Of a stretch of 64,000 nt of DNA, positions 34,101 through 41,729 are shown piece by piece (position 1 is the first letter of the stretch; each line of letters starts with the position of its first letter). The notes under the pieces are model-generated. The model made no database searches, was not told the origin of the DNA, and saw only the letters and a list, made by a program, of their open reading frames with translations. A program made the position numbers and the translations under genes. Source of the stretch: Treponema sp. (lineage in GTDB: Bacteria > Spirochaetota > Spirochaetia > Treponematales > Treponemataceae); the NCBI GenBank assembly GCA_024402535.1, contig JAKSTN010000006.1, forward strand, positions 19,227 through 83,226. The letters run 5' to 3'.

Positions 34101-35525
34101 ATGAATTCTGAAAATCAGTTTGTAGAAACGAATATATCTATCGCTAGCATTAACAAAAGTTTTAACGTCACTAAATGGGAAGGAACGTTAAAAGAACTAT
34201 ATGTGTTATTTGATCACTTGGACATACTGACTCAAAAACTTAAAACCATGAAAACAATTCTTCTTTTTAAATTGACTGGGACTTACACTCCTGATTATTC
34301 CGGAGAATTGGACGGGTTGAATTATTTTTTTTATCATGTTGATGAATTGAATAAACCGTATGCATTGGATTTGTCTGACCTTATTATCAGTCGCTTTGCA
34401 CCTAACATTTCCTTTTCTAAAATGAAACAGCCGAACATATCATCCAGTCATATCCGTTTTGTTTTTCTTCCGAACACTTTAATATCACTTGAAGGGGCCT
34501 TTATCGTTGACTGCACCCAATTAGAATATATCTGCATTCCTGAGTCTATTAATATATTAGGGGAACATGCAGTATGTAACTGCCCAAAAGCACTTGTCGA
34601 TGTGAAAACAGATACAAATAACATTCATGGAGTTTTTGCGAAGAATGTAAAGAAGCTTTTGTTCAAAAATCCAGAACGGGTTATAAATGATCAATTTTAC
34701 GTTTCATCAAATGGTAAAAAAATTCTTTCATACCTAAAAGACAAAGTTTCTGTAATTAATATTCCAGATCATATTACAACTATTGGAAAAAATTGTTTTC
34801 ACTATATTCATACAGATAAAATTATTTTCCCTTCTTCATTAACAAAGATCGAAAGCCAGGGACTTTATGCGAATCCATTGAATAAAGGTTATGTTGAACT
34901 GTTCTCAAAAGAAGAACTAAGGATTCAGACTGTAGTAGACTCAATCCCTCAAACAATATTTATCCCTGCGAACATTCATACTTCATTTCAACCTAATGAC
35001 AAGATAAATTTTTGTGCACCGAATTATTCCTATGAAATAGGAATCTTTTATGACAGGAAATGGAATGGTAAAACAGGTGAAGAATTAATGAGTAAACTTA
35101 ACTCCCACAATCAAGTACTTTTTATGCGTTACGCTTTTAGGAATAATGCCACTGATTTACTGATTCCTTTATTCACAGCATATCCCGAATTACAAAATGC
35201 ATTTCTGGAGACGGAAAGATTCCTTCAGAAAAAAGAAAAACTGGAAGAAATGACTGCTGAGGCAGCAAAATATTATGAAAAGCTAATGCGTGATTATATG
35301 ACGCAGATTGTAAACGACCACCTGTATGAAAACAGTATTACTTATGAAACCACCGACAAAGGTCTTTGTTTTATCAGATTAATTAAAGGATCTAAAGGTT
35401 GTGCCAAACCTGATGCTATTACACCACAAACCTTTGAGTTTTGTTATTCGTTCATTATCGATTCAAAATATAAAGAAAGACTCGAACCTGTCATTCAAGT
35501 AATGGAGGCACTCTCACATGTATAA
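34101..35525 (+). CDS. BspA-type leucine-rich repeat protein 1
   Basis: The 474-residue product has LRR_5 repeats at about 110-290 (FLPNTLISLEGAFIVDCTQL; YICIPESINILGEHAV; INIPDHITTIGKNCF; IIFPSSLTKIE). It has no signal peptide, unlike surface BspA proteins, so it is probably intracellular. The C-terminal 100 residues are a coiled helix (EKLEEMTAEAAKYYEK) and a beta section that resembles the end of the next gene. It overlaps that gene by eight bases. Confidence 0.8.
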   Translation: MNSENQFVETNISIASINKSFNVTKWEGTLKELYVLFDHLDILTQKLKTMKTILLFKLTGTYTPDYSGELDGLNYFFYHVDELNKPYALDLSDLIISRFAPNISFSKMKQPNISSSHIRFVFLPNTLISLEGAFIVDCTQLEYICIPESINILGEHAVCNCPKALVDVKTDTNNIHGVFAKNVKKLLFKNPERVINDQFYVSSNGKKILSYLKDKVSVINIPDHITTIGKNCFHYIHTDKIIFPSSLTKIESQGLYANPLNKGYVELFSKEELRIQTVVDSIPQTIFIPANIHTSFQPNDKINFCAPNYSYEIGIFYDRKWNGKTGEELMSKLNSHNQVLFMRYAFRNNATDLLIPLFTAYPELQNAFLETERFLQKKEKLEEMTAEAAKYYEKLMRDYMTQIVNDHLYENSITYETTDKGLCFIRLIKGSKGCAKPDAITPQTFEFCYSFIIDSKYKERLEPVIQVMEALSHV

Positions 35526-36360
35526 TTATGTAAAGGAAGGGTGTTTTATTCTTTCCGAAAATAGGGAAAATCTGATTGCCCTTGACAGCCCTCAAGGGGC
35601 CGACCTAATCATCCCGAATCATGTGAAAGTCATTTGCTCACAAGCACTTTATCATTGTATTAACATGGAGAGACTCTTCATACCAAAAACTGTTGAAGTT
35701 ATAAAACAAAATGACAGGCTTATTGATTTTCAACTTTATATTCCAGAGCCAAATCCTTCATTGATTCTGGAATCAAACGCTTTTTCTAAAAACATCTTTA
35801 TTCCGAACAATGCTGAATTTACCCCTAAAGAATTTAACCCTCTTCCATTCATACAGACAGATTCCTACTGGTCATGGATAAGTCAAAAGAACAAAGAAAA
35901 AGTATTGCCTCAATTTTTGAATCACCTAATTTCTGAAAATAATAAAATAGAAATCGAAATATTTAACGGAGTTTCACTTCATAATGCCCGTTATCTTTTT
36001 GAGAATAATTTTGATTTAGAAGATATCGATTTAAGGTTCTTTGAGGAATACCCTGAAATCAAAAAGTCTTTAGATATTTTCATTTTTGAATTTTCAAAAA
36101 AACAGCTGATAAAAAAAATTACTGATGATGCTATAGAAATCCTGCAATCAAAGCAAAGAAAAATTCTAAATAAAAAAATCAAACCTTTCAGGGGAAAAGG
36201 GAAAATTCGTATTTCAGTTTTAGAACAATCACAGTTCCAAATCAAAATATCTGGTATTACGGAACATTGTATGGATTTCAAAATGACCTTATTTATTCCG
36301 ATTGAAAAGGGTTTTGAAAAAGCTTCGGATAATCTGGTGAGGATGCTTGAGGGATTATAA
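35518..36360 (+). CDS. BspA-type leucine-rich repeat protein 2
   Basis: The 280-residue product has shorter LRR_5-like elements in the first third (LIIPNHVKVICSQALYHCIN; RLFIPKTVEVIK; IFIPNNAEF) and a C-terminal domain like that of the preceding protein (helix, then IRISV, MTLFIPIE). No signal peptide. It overlaps the previous gene by eight bases and is the last gene of the set, followed by hairpin-plus-box copy 3. The pair could be sensor or specificity subunits. Confidence 0.75.
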   Translation: MYNYVKEGCFILSENRENLIALDSPQGADLIIPNHVKVICSQALYHCINMERLFIPKTVEVIKQNDRLIDFQLYIPEPNPSLILESNAFSKNIFIPNNAEFTPKEFNPLPFIQTDSYWSWISQKNKEKVLPQFLNHLISENNKIEIEIFNGVSLHNARYLFENNFDLEDIDLRFFEEYPEIKKSLDIFIFEFSKKQLIKKITDDAIEILQSKQRKILNKKIKPFRGKGKIRISVLEQSQFQIKISGITEHCMDFKMTLFIPIEKGFEKASDNLVRMLEGL

Positions 36361-36419
36361 TTTTTTCAGATTTGAATTCACTAATCACAAAACAACAGGC
36401 TGAAGTCTCATAAAAAAAA

Positions 36420-36500
36420 GCGCCAGTTCAATGAACGTGGCGCCTTAAAATTATTATGAGGCTGTATTTATATTTCGGCCTTATCTGGAAATTTTTTATA
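36420..36500 (+). repeat. Hairpin-plus-box element, copy 3
   Basis: GCGCCA-GTTC-AAT-GAAC-G-TGGCGC (36420-36443), a perfect outer and inner stem, preceded by eight A residues. About 29 bases later come TTTATATTTCGG and TCTGGAAATTTTTTATA. It closes the LRR gene set at the edge of the island. Confidence 0.8.
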
Positions 36501-36537
36501 TTAAATTAACATTTCTCTATTATTTTTTATTGTTAGT

Positions 36538-37008
36538 TTATAGCGTAAGAAAAACTTCCTTTAGTTCCTCAATTGAATGGCAGCGATTTACTTCTTTTTT
36601 ATCATCATTATAGAAGATTACTGTAGGGGCTGCGAAAACCCCGTTTTTTGCTGCCAGCTGAAGACCTTCTTCGGAATCAATATTAATGGGAACTGCAGGC
36701 AAATCTATGCCTTTCATAAATTCTTTTACCGGAGGACAGTTTGGACAGGTTTCCCGGGTGTAGATTTCATAAGAAGAAATGGAATTGTTTTTTTCTGCTT
36801 CTTCTTTTTTTATGCTATCCTCAAGAAAACGAAACATTTTTCTAAGGTAAAATTCATCTTTCTTTCCTTTATTCCAGTTTTTCACTGAACGGTAATATCC
36901 CACAATTCTTGCATAAACTTCTGTGGCCGATCCGTGAACATTTTCCAGCTGCTGTTTTACATCCATAATTTCTGCATCAATTTCATTAAGAGTACGTGTT
37001 TTATTCAT
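36538..37008 (-). CDS. Glutaredoxin/thioredoxin-like protein with an anaerobic RNR-type tail segment
   Basis: The 156-residue product joins two parts. Residues about 28-60 (RIVGYYRSVKNWNKGKKDEF) match the C-terminal segment of class III anaerobic ribonucleotide reductase (NrdD). Residues about 80-156 are a glutaredoxin-like domain with CPNC (redox CxxC), the cis-Pro APTVIFY strand and a closing helix. It may supply electrons to, or mimic part of, an anaerobic reductase. AAGGAG precedes the ATG. It starts the minus-strand backbone block beyond the island. Confidence 0.75.
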   Translation of the reverse strand: MNKTRTLNEIDAEIMDVKQQLENVHGSATEVYARIVGYYRSVKNWNKGKKDEFYLRKMFRFLEDSIKKEEAEKNNSISSYEIYTRETCPNCPPVKEFMKGIDLPAVPINIDSEEGLQLAAKNGVFAAPTVIFYNDDKKEVNRCHSIEELKEVFLTL

Positions 37009-37050
37009 TTTGTTCTCCTTCAGAGTTTCATTATTAATATACCGATTCTT

Positions 37051-37485
37051 TTAACCCAACCAGTCATCCTGGTGTTCACAATCTCCGTAAAGTAAATCAT
37101 GTTCACAATCAGGACAGAGATAATCAAACTCATCCAGGTAGTCTGGTTCCGGAGTCCAGAAATTAGTTTCTGATTTTGACTGTGCTATTTGCCTTTGAGC
37201 AAATGCCATACTAGCAGCTTCCATTGCTTGTTCGTAACCTTCATTATTGGCTTCGTTTATGTCATACCAGTTATCTTCGTCAAAGTATCCTTCTTCTTCA
37301 CAGAAATCCCTTAATTCATCAAAGAGAAGATCTTCTCTTGAATATTGTTGAGATGGCTGTGGATTAGGATGAGGGTATGGCGGGACTTTGTATTTTTTAG
37401 GTCTTACAAAAATACATATCAGCAAAATACTTATAAATAAAATGGGCTTCCAGAAATAAATAAGAATAGCTAAAAACATTATCAT
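37051..37485 (-). CDS. Membrane-anchored acidic protein with Cys/His tail
   Basis: The 144-residue product has an N-terminal transmembrane helix (about 3-26), a Pro-rich linker, a very acidic middle, and a C-terminal C-x-x-C-x-H/C-x-H group (CPDCEHDLLYGDCEHQ) that could bind zinc. No family recognised. GGAGG lies 7 bases before the ATG. Just upstream is the 19-codon leader frame and hairpin at 37503-37595. Confidence 0.65.
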   Translation of the reverse strand: MIMFLAILIYFWKPILFISILLICIFVRPKKYKVPPYPHPNPQPSQQYSREDLLFDELRDFCEEEGYFDEDNWYDINEANNEGYEQAMEAASMAFAQRQIAQSKSETNFWTPEPDYLDEFDYLCPDCEHDLLYGDCEHQDDWLG

Positions 37486-37502
37486 TCGTATTTCCTCCAG
37501 TT

Positions 37503-37562
37503 TTAAGCTGATATTCGTATTTTGTGTCCTGGCTTTTCCCTGTTGTCACCAATATAAACCAT
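37503..37562 (-). CDS. Possible 19-residue leader peptide
   Basis: MVYIGDNREKPGHKIRISA on the minus strand. AAGGAGG lies 7 bases upstream, in the loop of a 15-bp perfect hairpin, while the ATG sits in the stem. It ends 18 bases before the start of the membrane-anchored protein gene. The layout fits a translational switch or coupling leader; the peptide itself may matter little. Confidence 0.4.
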   Translation of the reverse strand: MVYIGDNREKPGHKIRISA

Positions 37563-37595
37563 AAATTGCCTCCTTCAGGTTTTATGGTTTATATT
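37551..37595 (-). promoter_or_regulatory. 15-bp perfect hairpin presenting a ribosome site
   Basis: AATATAAACCATAAA (37551-37565) and TTTATGGTTTATATT (37581-37595) are exact reverse complements. On the minus strand the 15-base loop contains AAGGAGG and the ATG lies in the 3' arm, so folding would hide the start codon. Confidence 0.6.
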
Positions 37596-37611
37596 GTATA
37601 AAGTCACTGTC

Positions 37612-38298
37612 TCAACGAACGATACAGTGTTCAAATATCATGCCCAACAACCATACTAAAGAAAGTCCTGCTATAACAAAATCTTTCCAGTCGTAGCGGT
37701 GGCGGGCAGAAGGAACTTTTCTTATGAGGGTTTCGTTCTGCTTCTGGCATGATTTAAGAAAACCCAGCACCGCATTTTTTATATCTTCTACTGAGTTTGT
37801 ATTTTTAATGCATTCTTCCTTGTATTCATTTTTCAGAATTTTAAATTCATTGGTAGAAGCCTTGGTCATATCTGTACGAAACTGATTCAGGAGTTTCTCT
37901 ATTGTTGTTTCAATTTGCAAAAAGTCGTTTACCTGTTTTTCTATATTCTGGATTCTTCCGTCGAAATCTTCATTTGCAGATTTTTCCCGGTTATCTATAT
38001 CGTTAAGTCTGAGCTGCAATGTGTTGTTGATTTTTTCCAGAGTTGTATTCAGCTGAGCCCGGTCTTCTGCCAGAGTTTTCTTTAACTCAAGATATTCCAT
38101 ATGATATTTTTTCCGGTCAATTTCTGACTGAAGAAAACGGGTATATGTGACTTCCTTTTCAATTGCAGTATTTAGTCTTTGGGTCTGCTCATTTATTGAG
38201 TTATATAAATCACAAAGGATTTCCTGAGGACTTTTTTCTGTTTCTTCATTCTGTTGTAAATCGGATTGATTCATCTGGTTTTCCTGACTTTTTTCCAT
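37612..38298 (-). CDS. Coiled-coil protein with a C-terminal membrane anchor
   Basis: The 228-residue product is almost all heptad-like helix from about 30 to 190 (for example QIETTIEKLLNQFRTDMTKA) and ends in one transmembrane segment (FVIAGLSLVWLLGMIF, about 208-223). Such tail-anchored coiled-coil proteins are frequent beside mobilisation and replication genes. No specific family recognised. Confidence 0.65.
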   Translation of the reverse strand: MEKSQENQMNQSDLQQNEETEKSPQEILCDLYNSINEQTQRLNTAIEKEVTYTRFLQSEIDRKKYHMEYLELKKTLAEDRAQLNTTLEKINNTLQLRLNDIDNREKSANEDFDGRIQNIEKQVNDFLQIETTIEKLLNQFRTDMTKASTNEFKILKNEYKEECIKNTNSVEDIKNAVLGFLKSCQKQNETLIRKVPSARHRYDWKDFVIAGLSLVWLLGMIFEHCIVR

Positions 38299-38310
38299 GT
38301 ACTTCCTCCC

Positions 38311-38634
38311 CTACCCTATTACTTCCTGTGATACTGACTGAACCTGATTTCCTGAAATCCACCATTCTTCGATATTTTCTGAAAGGTTAATGATGGCAGG
38401 TTCGGTTTCGCAGTGAAGAACACCGTCTTTCCAGTGTTCAATATGAGTCCCATTCTGTGCTTCTACCGCAGGAAGAATTTTTGTTTCTTTATCCTGGGGA
38501 TCATAAGATGTGGAATCACATAAATACCCATTTTTTATACGGAGAATAAATCCGTCCCGAATGAATTCACCGTTTGCAATCATACCCTCAGATGTAACAA
38601 GCCGAAGGTGCTGGTACGATTTGAAACTTTTCAC
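38311..38634 (-). CDS. Small hypothetical protein
   Basis: The 107-residue product starts at a GTG (38634) because a strong AAGGAGG lies 5-6 bases upstream, between it and the stop of the previous gene. It is beta-rich (GMIANGEFIRDGFILRIKNG) with no recognised domain. It is part of the tight ssb-linked run on the minus strand. Confidence 0.65.
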   Translation of the reverse strand: MKSFKSYQHLRLVTSEGMIANGEFIRDGFILRIKNGYLCDSTSYDPQDKETKILPAVEAQNGTHIEHWKDGVLHCETEPAIINLSENIEEWWISGNQVQSVSQEVIG

Positions 38635-38644
38635 AGTTTCCTCC

Positions 38645-38857
38645 TTACATTTCAATTTTTTCCATGCATAAAGGATTAACTCCGTTTATTGCAGATATGA
38701 TTTCGCTAAGTTCTTCAGACGATTTTTTTACACTTTCCAGATATTTAGTAGCAAAAGAGCGAAGTTCTGTAGAAGTTTCTTCCTCTTCTTCCAGCAGCTC
38801 GGAAATCATAATTACATCTTCAAGTCCTACATTGATGATTACAGGAATTTCTTTCAT
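38645..38857 (-). CDS. Small acidic hypothetical protein
   Basis: The 70-residue product is helical and acidic (MISELLEEEEETSTELRSFA). The ATG follows the ssb stop directly and the end is 10 bases before the GTG of the next gene, so it is in the same operon. Function unknown. Confidence 0.6.
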   Translation of the reverse strand: MKEIPVIINVGLEDVIMISELLEEEEETSTELRSFATKYLESVKKSSEELSEIISAINGVNPLCMEKIEM

Positions 38858-39325
38858 CTAAAAAACCACCTCACTTAAATATGGATTTTCAATTTCTGGA
38901 ACCGGAATTTCGGGTTCAGTTGTTTCATAAACCGGGATTTCTTCCTGGATATTTTCATTCTCATTCAGAAGCCCGTGTTTGATCTTTTCTTCCCGGCTTA
39001 AGGGATCAAAAATCATTTTTTCTACCCGGATACGTATTTCATCATGCTTTCCGCCGTTCGTATCGAACCATTTGTTCTGAACCAGCCGGCCTACAATCAG
39101 TACTTTTCGGCCTTTAAAAAGTTTGGGCTGATTTTTTACGGCGTAATCATCGAAAATTGTCAGGTTAAAGAAATTGGCATACTCGCCGAAAGTCCCGTCT
39201 TCGTTTTTTTTGGGCGCATTGTTGGCTACAGTAAACCAGCAGTATTTTCTGTTGTTTACAGTTTCCTTAAGCCGCACGTCGTCTGTTACCCTGCCCTGCA
39301 GAATAACCTGATTAAAATCCCACAT
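38858..39325 (-). CDS. ssb: Single-stranded DNA-binding protein
   Basis: The 155-residue product has the SSB OB-fold at about 1-105 (NQVILQGRVTDDVRLKE, YCWFTVANNAPKK, VLIVGRLVQNKWFD) followed by an acidic, Pro/Glu-rich tail. The tail lacks the classical DDIPF end (it ends YLSEVVF). Plasmid SSBs coat single strands during transfer and replication. It lies directly after the replisome organiser gene on the same strand. Confidence 0.85.
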   Translation of the reverse strand: MWDFNQVILQGRVTDDVRLKETVNNRKYCWFTVANNAPKKNEDGTFGEYANFFNLTIFDDYAVKNQPKLFKGRKVLIVGRLVQNKWFDTNGGKHDEIRIRVEKMIFDPLSREEKIKHGLLNENENIQEEIPVYETTEPEIPVPEIENPYLSEVVF

Positions 39326-39334
39326 AAAATCCTC

Positions 39335-40366
39335 CTAAATTACCTTGTATTTTTTGTCGATGTCATCAAGACACCGGTTACGTTTTAGCATAGCCTGCTG
39401 ATTCCAATATTCTGATATTGGGTAAAGTTCATAAACTTTGCGGATTTCTTCTTCCCGTTCCTGGCGTTCCTGGGGAGGAAGAATAAAAATTTTCCGGGCT
39501 TTTTCTACTTCTTTTTTGTCGTGACTGTAAGAAAAATCAAAATCACAATGAGTACAGTGATAACTGCCCGGAGTGTTTTCTTTTCCGCATACAGGACAGA
39601 TCAGTCCTTTTGCTGTTTTCTGAGCCGAATGTCTTATAAGAAAATCTGCCAGTACGTCTTCTTCAAGAACGATTTTTTTGAAAAAGGCAGGAATGCTTTC
39701 TGGTTTTTTTGCAATTACTTTTTCAGTTACTGCGGCCAGATACTCCCCTACCCTCTTTTCATCAAAACCTTTTGCAGTGAAGGTTTCTGACATTTTTGAA
39801 ATGAAAGCATCAGAAAAAGGATTGCAACCCAGATTTTCTGTTATTTTGGAAATGAGAAATGCGCTTGCTGCTTTTTTTAAATTTTTATTTAAATTATTAT
39901 TGGGTCCGAATTCTGAACTGTCTGCGTTCAAATTCTGAACTGACTCAGTTCGAATTCCGGACTGCATGGCCTGTTTTTCCCCTTTTGAGTTCAGATTCTG
40001 AACTGCTTTTTTTTCACGGCTCGCAAAAGAAAAATAGACTGGAAATTCTTTTCCACGGTAAGTAACAAAATCTTTACCAATCAGGTGTAAATCTAAAAGT
40101 TTACGGATTTTTTCAAAAACACAGGTTCGGCCGCAGAAAGCCCATAATCTTAAATAGTTTCGGCTTCCTCTGAAAACCGAAACTCCGTCCTGAGAAAAAC
40201 TATGTATTACGGCATAAATCATCAGCTCATTTAATGACAGGTCGTATGTATGAGCCAGTTTAATCATCCAGCCCTGAAGCTGTACGTAGCAGAAATCTGG
40301 AATTTCATCATAAGTTTCTGCGTCATTGTGCTGTATGGTTTCAGTTTCCCTGTTTTTTAATGACAT
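39335..40366 (-). CDS. DnaD/replisome-organiser-like replication protein with zinc ribbon
   Basis: The 343-residue product has an N-terminal winged helix (about 25-105: LSLNELMIYAVIHSFSQDG, then RKLLDLHLIGKDFV), a flexible middle, a helical DnaD-like section (about 180-245) and a zinc ribbon CPVC...CTHC at about 265-283. This is the plan of phage and plasmid replisome organisers that load helicase at the origin. The linker region (about 120-160) is encoded by an iteron array (39903-40004), as in phage genes whose origin lies inside the initiator. SSB follows. Confidence 0.7.
   Translation of the reverse strand: MSLKNRETETIQHNDAETYDEIPDFCYVQLQGWMIKLAHTYDLSLNELMIYAVIHSFSQDGVSVFRGSRNYLRLWAFCGRTCVFEKIRKLLDLHLIGKDFVTYRGKEFPVYFSFASREKKAVQNLNSKGEKQAMQSGIRTESVQNLNADSSEFGPNNNLNKNLKKAASAFLISKITENLGCNPFSDAFISKMSETFTAKGFDEKRVGEYLAAVTEKVIAKKPESIPAFFKKIVLEEDVLADFLIRHSAQKTAKGLICPVCGKENTPGSYHCTHCDFDFSYSHDKKEVEKARKIFILPPQERQEREEEIRKVYELYPISEYWNQQAMLKRNRCLDDIDKKYKVI
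39903..40004. repeat. Four-copy iteron array inside the replisome organiser gene
   Basis: The near-palindromic 17-mer GTTCNAATTCTGAACTG occurs at 39903-39919, 39925-39941, 39947-39963 (two changes) and 39988-40004. Spacing is 22, 22 and 41 bases, about two or four helical turns, so bound proteins would lie on one face. The coded protein segment is low-complexity (repeated VQNLN), which fits selection on DNA rather than protein. Confidence 0.75.
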
Positions 40367-40404
40367 GGGATACTCTCCTATTTTGAATCTTTATTTGAAG
40401 TAAA

Positions 40405-40432
40405 AAAAAGGCTTTCCGCGGAAAGCCTTTTT
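40405..40432. terminator. 28-bp perfect palindrome, bidirectional terminator
   Basis: AAAAAGGCTTTCCG / CGGAAAGCCTTTTT is fully symmetric, with A and T runs at the ends. It lies 40 bases upstream of the organiser gene start and may insulate this region. Confidence 0.85.
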
Positions 40433-40916
40433 AAGATCTGATTTGATGCATGCCCAGGTGTAATATCACTAAATTTCAGATCTTCTGTTTCCAGCGGATT
40501 GCCTTATGTAATTAATCATACGTACAAAAAGTTTTGAAAAATACTCGATTTTAAATTTTTAATACTGATTTAAAAGTTTTTATGCTGATTTTTTCTGAAA
40601 AATACTGATTTTAGATTTTGAGGCGAAAAAGGATCCTTTTATGAAAATTCCAATAATTTACGTGGATTGGAAAAAAGTGCTGTTCGTTTATAGAATGGCA
40701 AATTATAGCAAATTGCTAGAAAAAAGATATAAAATATATCATTTGTATAGTAGTTTTGCTAGTAAAAGTGCTACTGTTACGATATAAAATTTCTATAACG
40801 CTATTTTGTCTAAAAAAATATAATCAACGTAAAATGTTGGAAAGTTGTTGAATTTGCCAGATGAGAAAAGTCAGATTTATAATGATCTTAATTTTAAAAG
40901 TTATGGGAGTTAAAAA
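40433..40916. other. AT-rich intergenic region with iteron-like repeats
   Basis: No gene. It holds an imperfect AAGATCTGA/TCAGATCTT inverted repeat (40433-40492), a 20-21-bp periodic repeat (40540-40620), two outlying copies of the main iteron (ATAATTTACGTGGAT at 40653-40666 and, inverted, ATCAACGTAAAATGTTGG at 40823-40840) and words like TAGCAAATTGCTA related to the par repeats. It looks like origin or regulatory DNA. Confidence 0.6.
40540..40620. repeat. Four 20-21-bp periodic AT-rich repeats
   Basis: AATACTCGATTTTAAATTTT (40540), AATACTGATTTAAAAGTTTT (40561), ATGCTGATTTTTTCTGAAA (40582) and AATACTGATTTTAGATTTTG (40601). The spacing of about two helical turns suggests protein-bound iterons or an AT-rich unwinding element. 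Confidence 0.65.
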
Positions 40917-41414
40917 ATGAGATTTAATTTTTTTAAAAGTTTGAAAAATGATTACGGACTGTTTTTGTCGTTTACAGGTTTTCTGATTTCAACAGCATTC
41001 TTTTTATTTCTGTCTGTGGGGCCTGCTTCCTATAGGCTTATCGATTTTCAAACTATATTGGATAACGGATTTAAAGATTTCAGGTTTACAGATTCTTTTG
41101 CAGCTATAATTTTCGGATTTTTAATTTTGATTTCTCTTTTTTGTTTCATCAAACGTATTTGTTATGTCCGTTCCTTTGGCCAGGAAGAATGCACAAAAGT
41201 AACCGCTAAAGTAACAGACATTAATTATGTAAAAGACAGATGCGGTGTTGATATGGAATTCATATTCGGTGGTGAAACTGTAAAAAAACATTTTGCTCTT
41301 ATGAATAACGGTCAGACAAAATACATTCACATGGATTCCGAAGTTGAGCTTCTTGTAAAAAACTGTAATCCCAAAAAGGCAATTATTATTTCTCTGTTTT
41401 TTGATGAAGAATAA
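40917..41414 (+). CDS. Two-transmembrane protein with a DUF3592-like domain
   Basis: The 165-residue product has transmembrane segments at about 14-35 (GLFLSFTGFLISTAFFLFLS) and 61-79 (AAIIFGFLILISLFCFI), then a beta-rich C-terminal domain (TAKVTDINY, then VKKHFALMNNGQTKY) of the kind seen in DUF3592 proteins. Function unknown. It sits between the origin-like region and the par locus. Confidence 0.6.
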   Translation: MRFNFFKSLKNDYGLFLSFTGFLISTAFFLFLSVGPASYRLIDFQTILDNGFKDFRFTDSFAAIIFGFLILISLFCFIKRICYVRSFGQEECTKVTAKVTDINYVKDRCGVDMEFIFGGETVKKHFALMNNGQTKYIHMDSEVELLVKNCNPKKAIIISLFFDEE

Positions 41415-41550
41415 TGGATTTTATGAAAAACCCTGAAATTTGCTGAGAGCGCCATAGCGGGCTTCTGAGAGGCTCTTTCAAAAAAACGTGAAATTACACT
41501 ACCTGATAAGAAAACCCCTCTCAAAACGCTTCTGACGGCGTGTTTTGATT

Positions 41551-41668
41551 TGTATAGCATTTGTATAGCAATTTTATACAATGCTATAATGTTGCTATAC
41601 AAAATGCTAGAGATAGTGCTATAAGTTATGCTATAAAGTTGCTATCTTTCTATAAATCTGCTATACAA
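41551..41668. repeat. GTATAGC/GCTATAC repeats upstream of parA (putative centromere/operator)
   Basis: At least nine GCTATA or TATAGC words occur in both orientations in 118 bases (41552, 41563, 41583, 41594, 41619, 41629, 41641, 41660 and others). They end about 60 bases before the parA start. Clusters of short repeats next to parA with a RHH partner are typical of type Ib partition sites, which also act as operators. Confidence 0.7.
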
Positions 41669-41729
41669 ATTTGAAAAACTATGTTATTATGAAATCATAA
41701 AAGATGAGAGTTCTTGGGAGGAAATTTCA

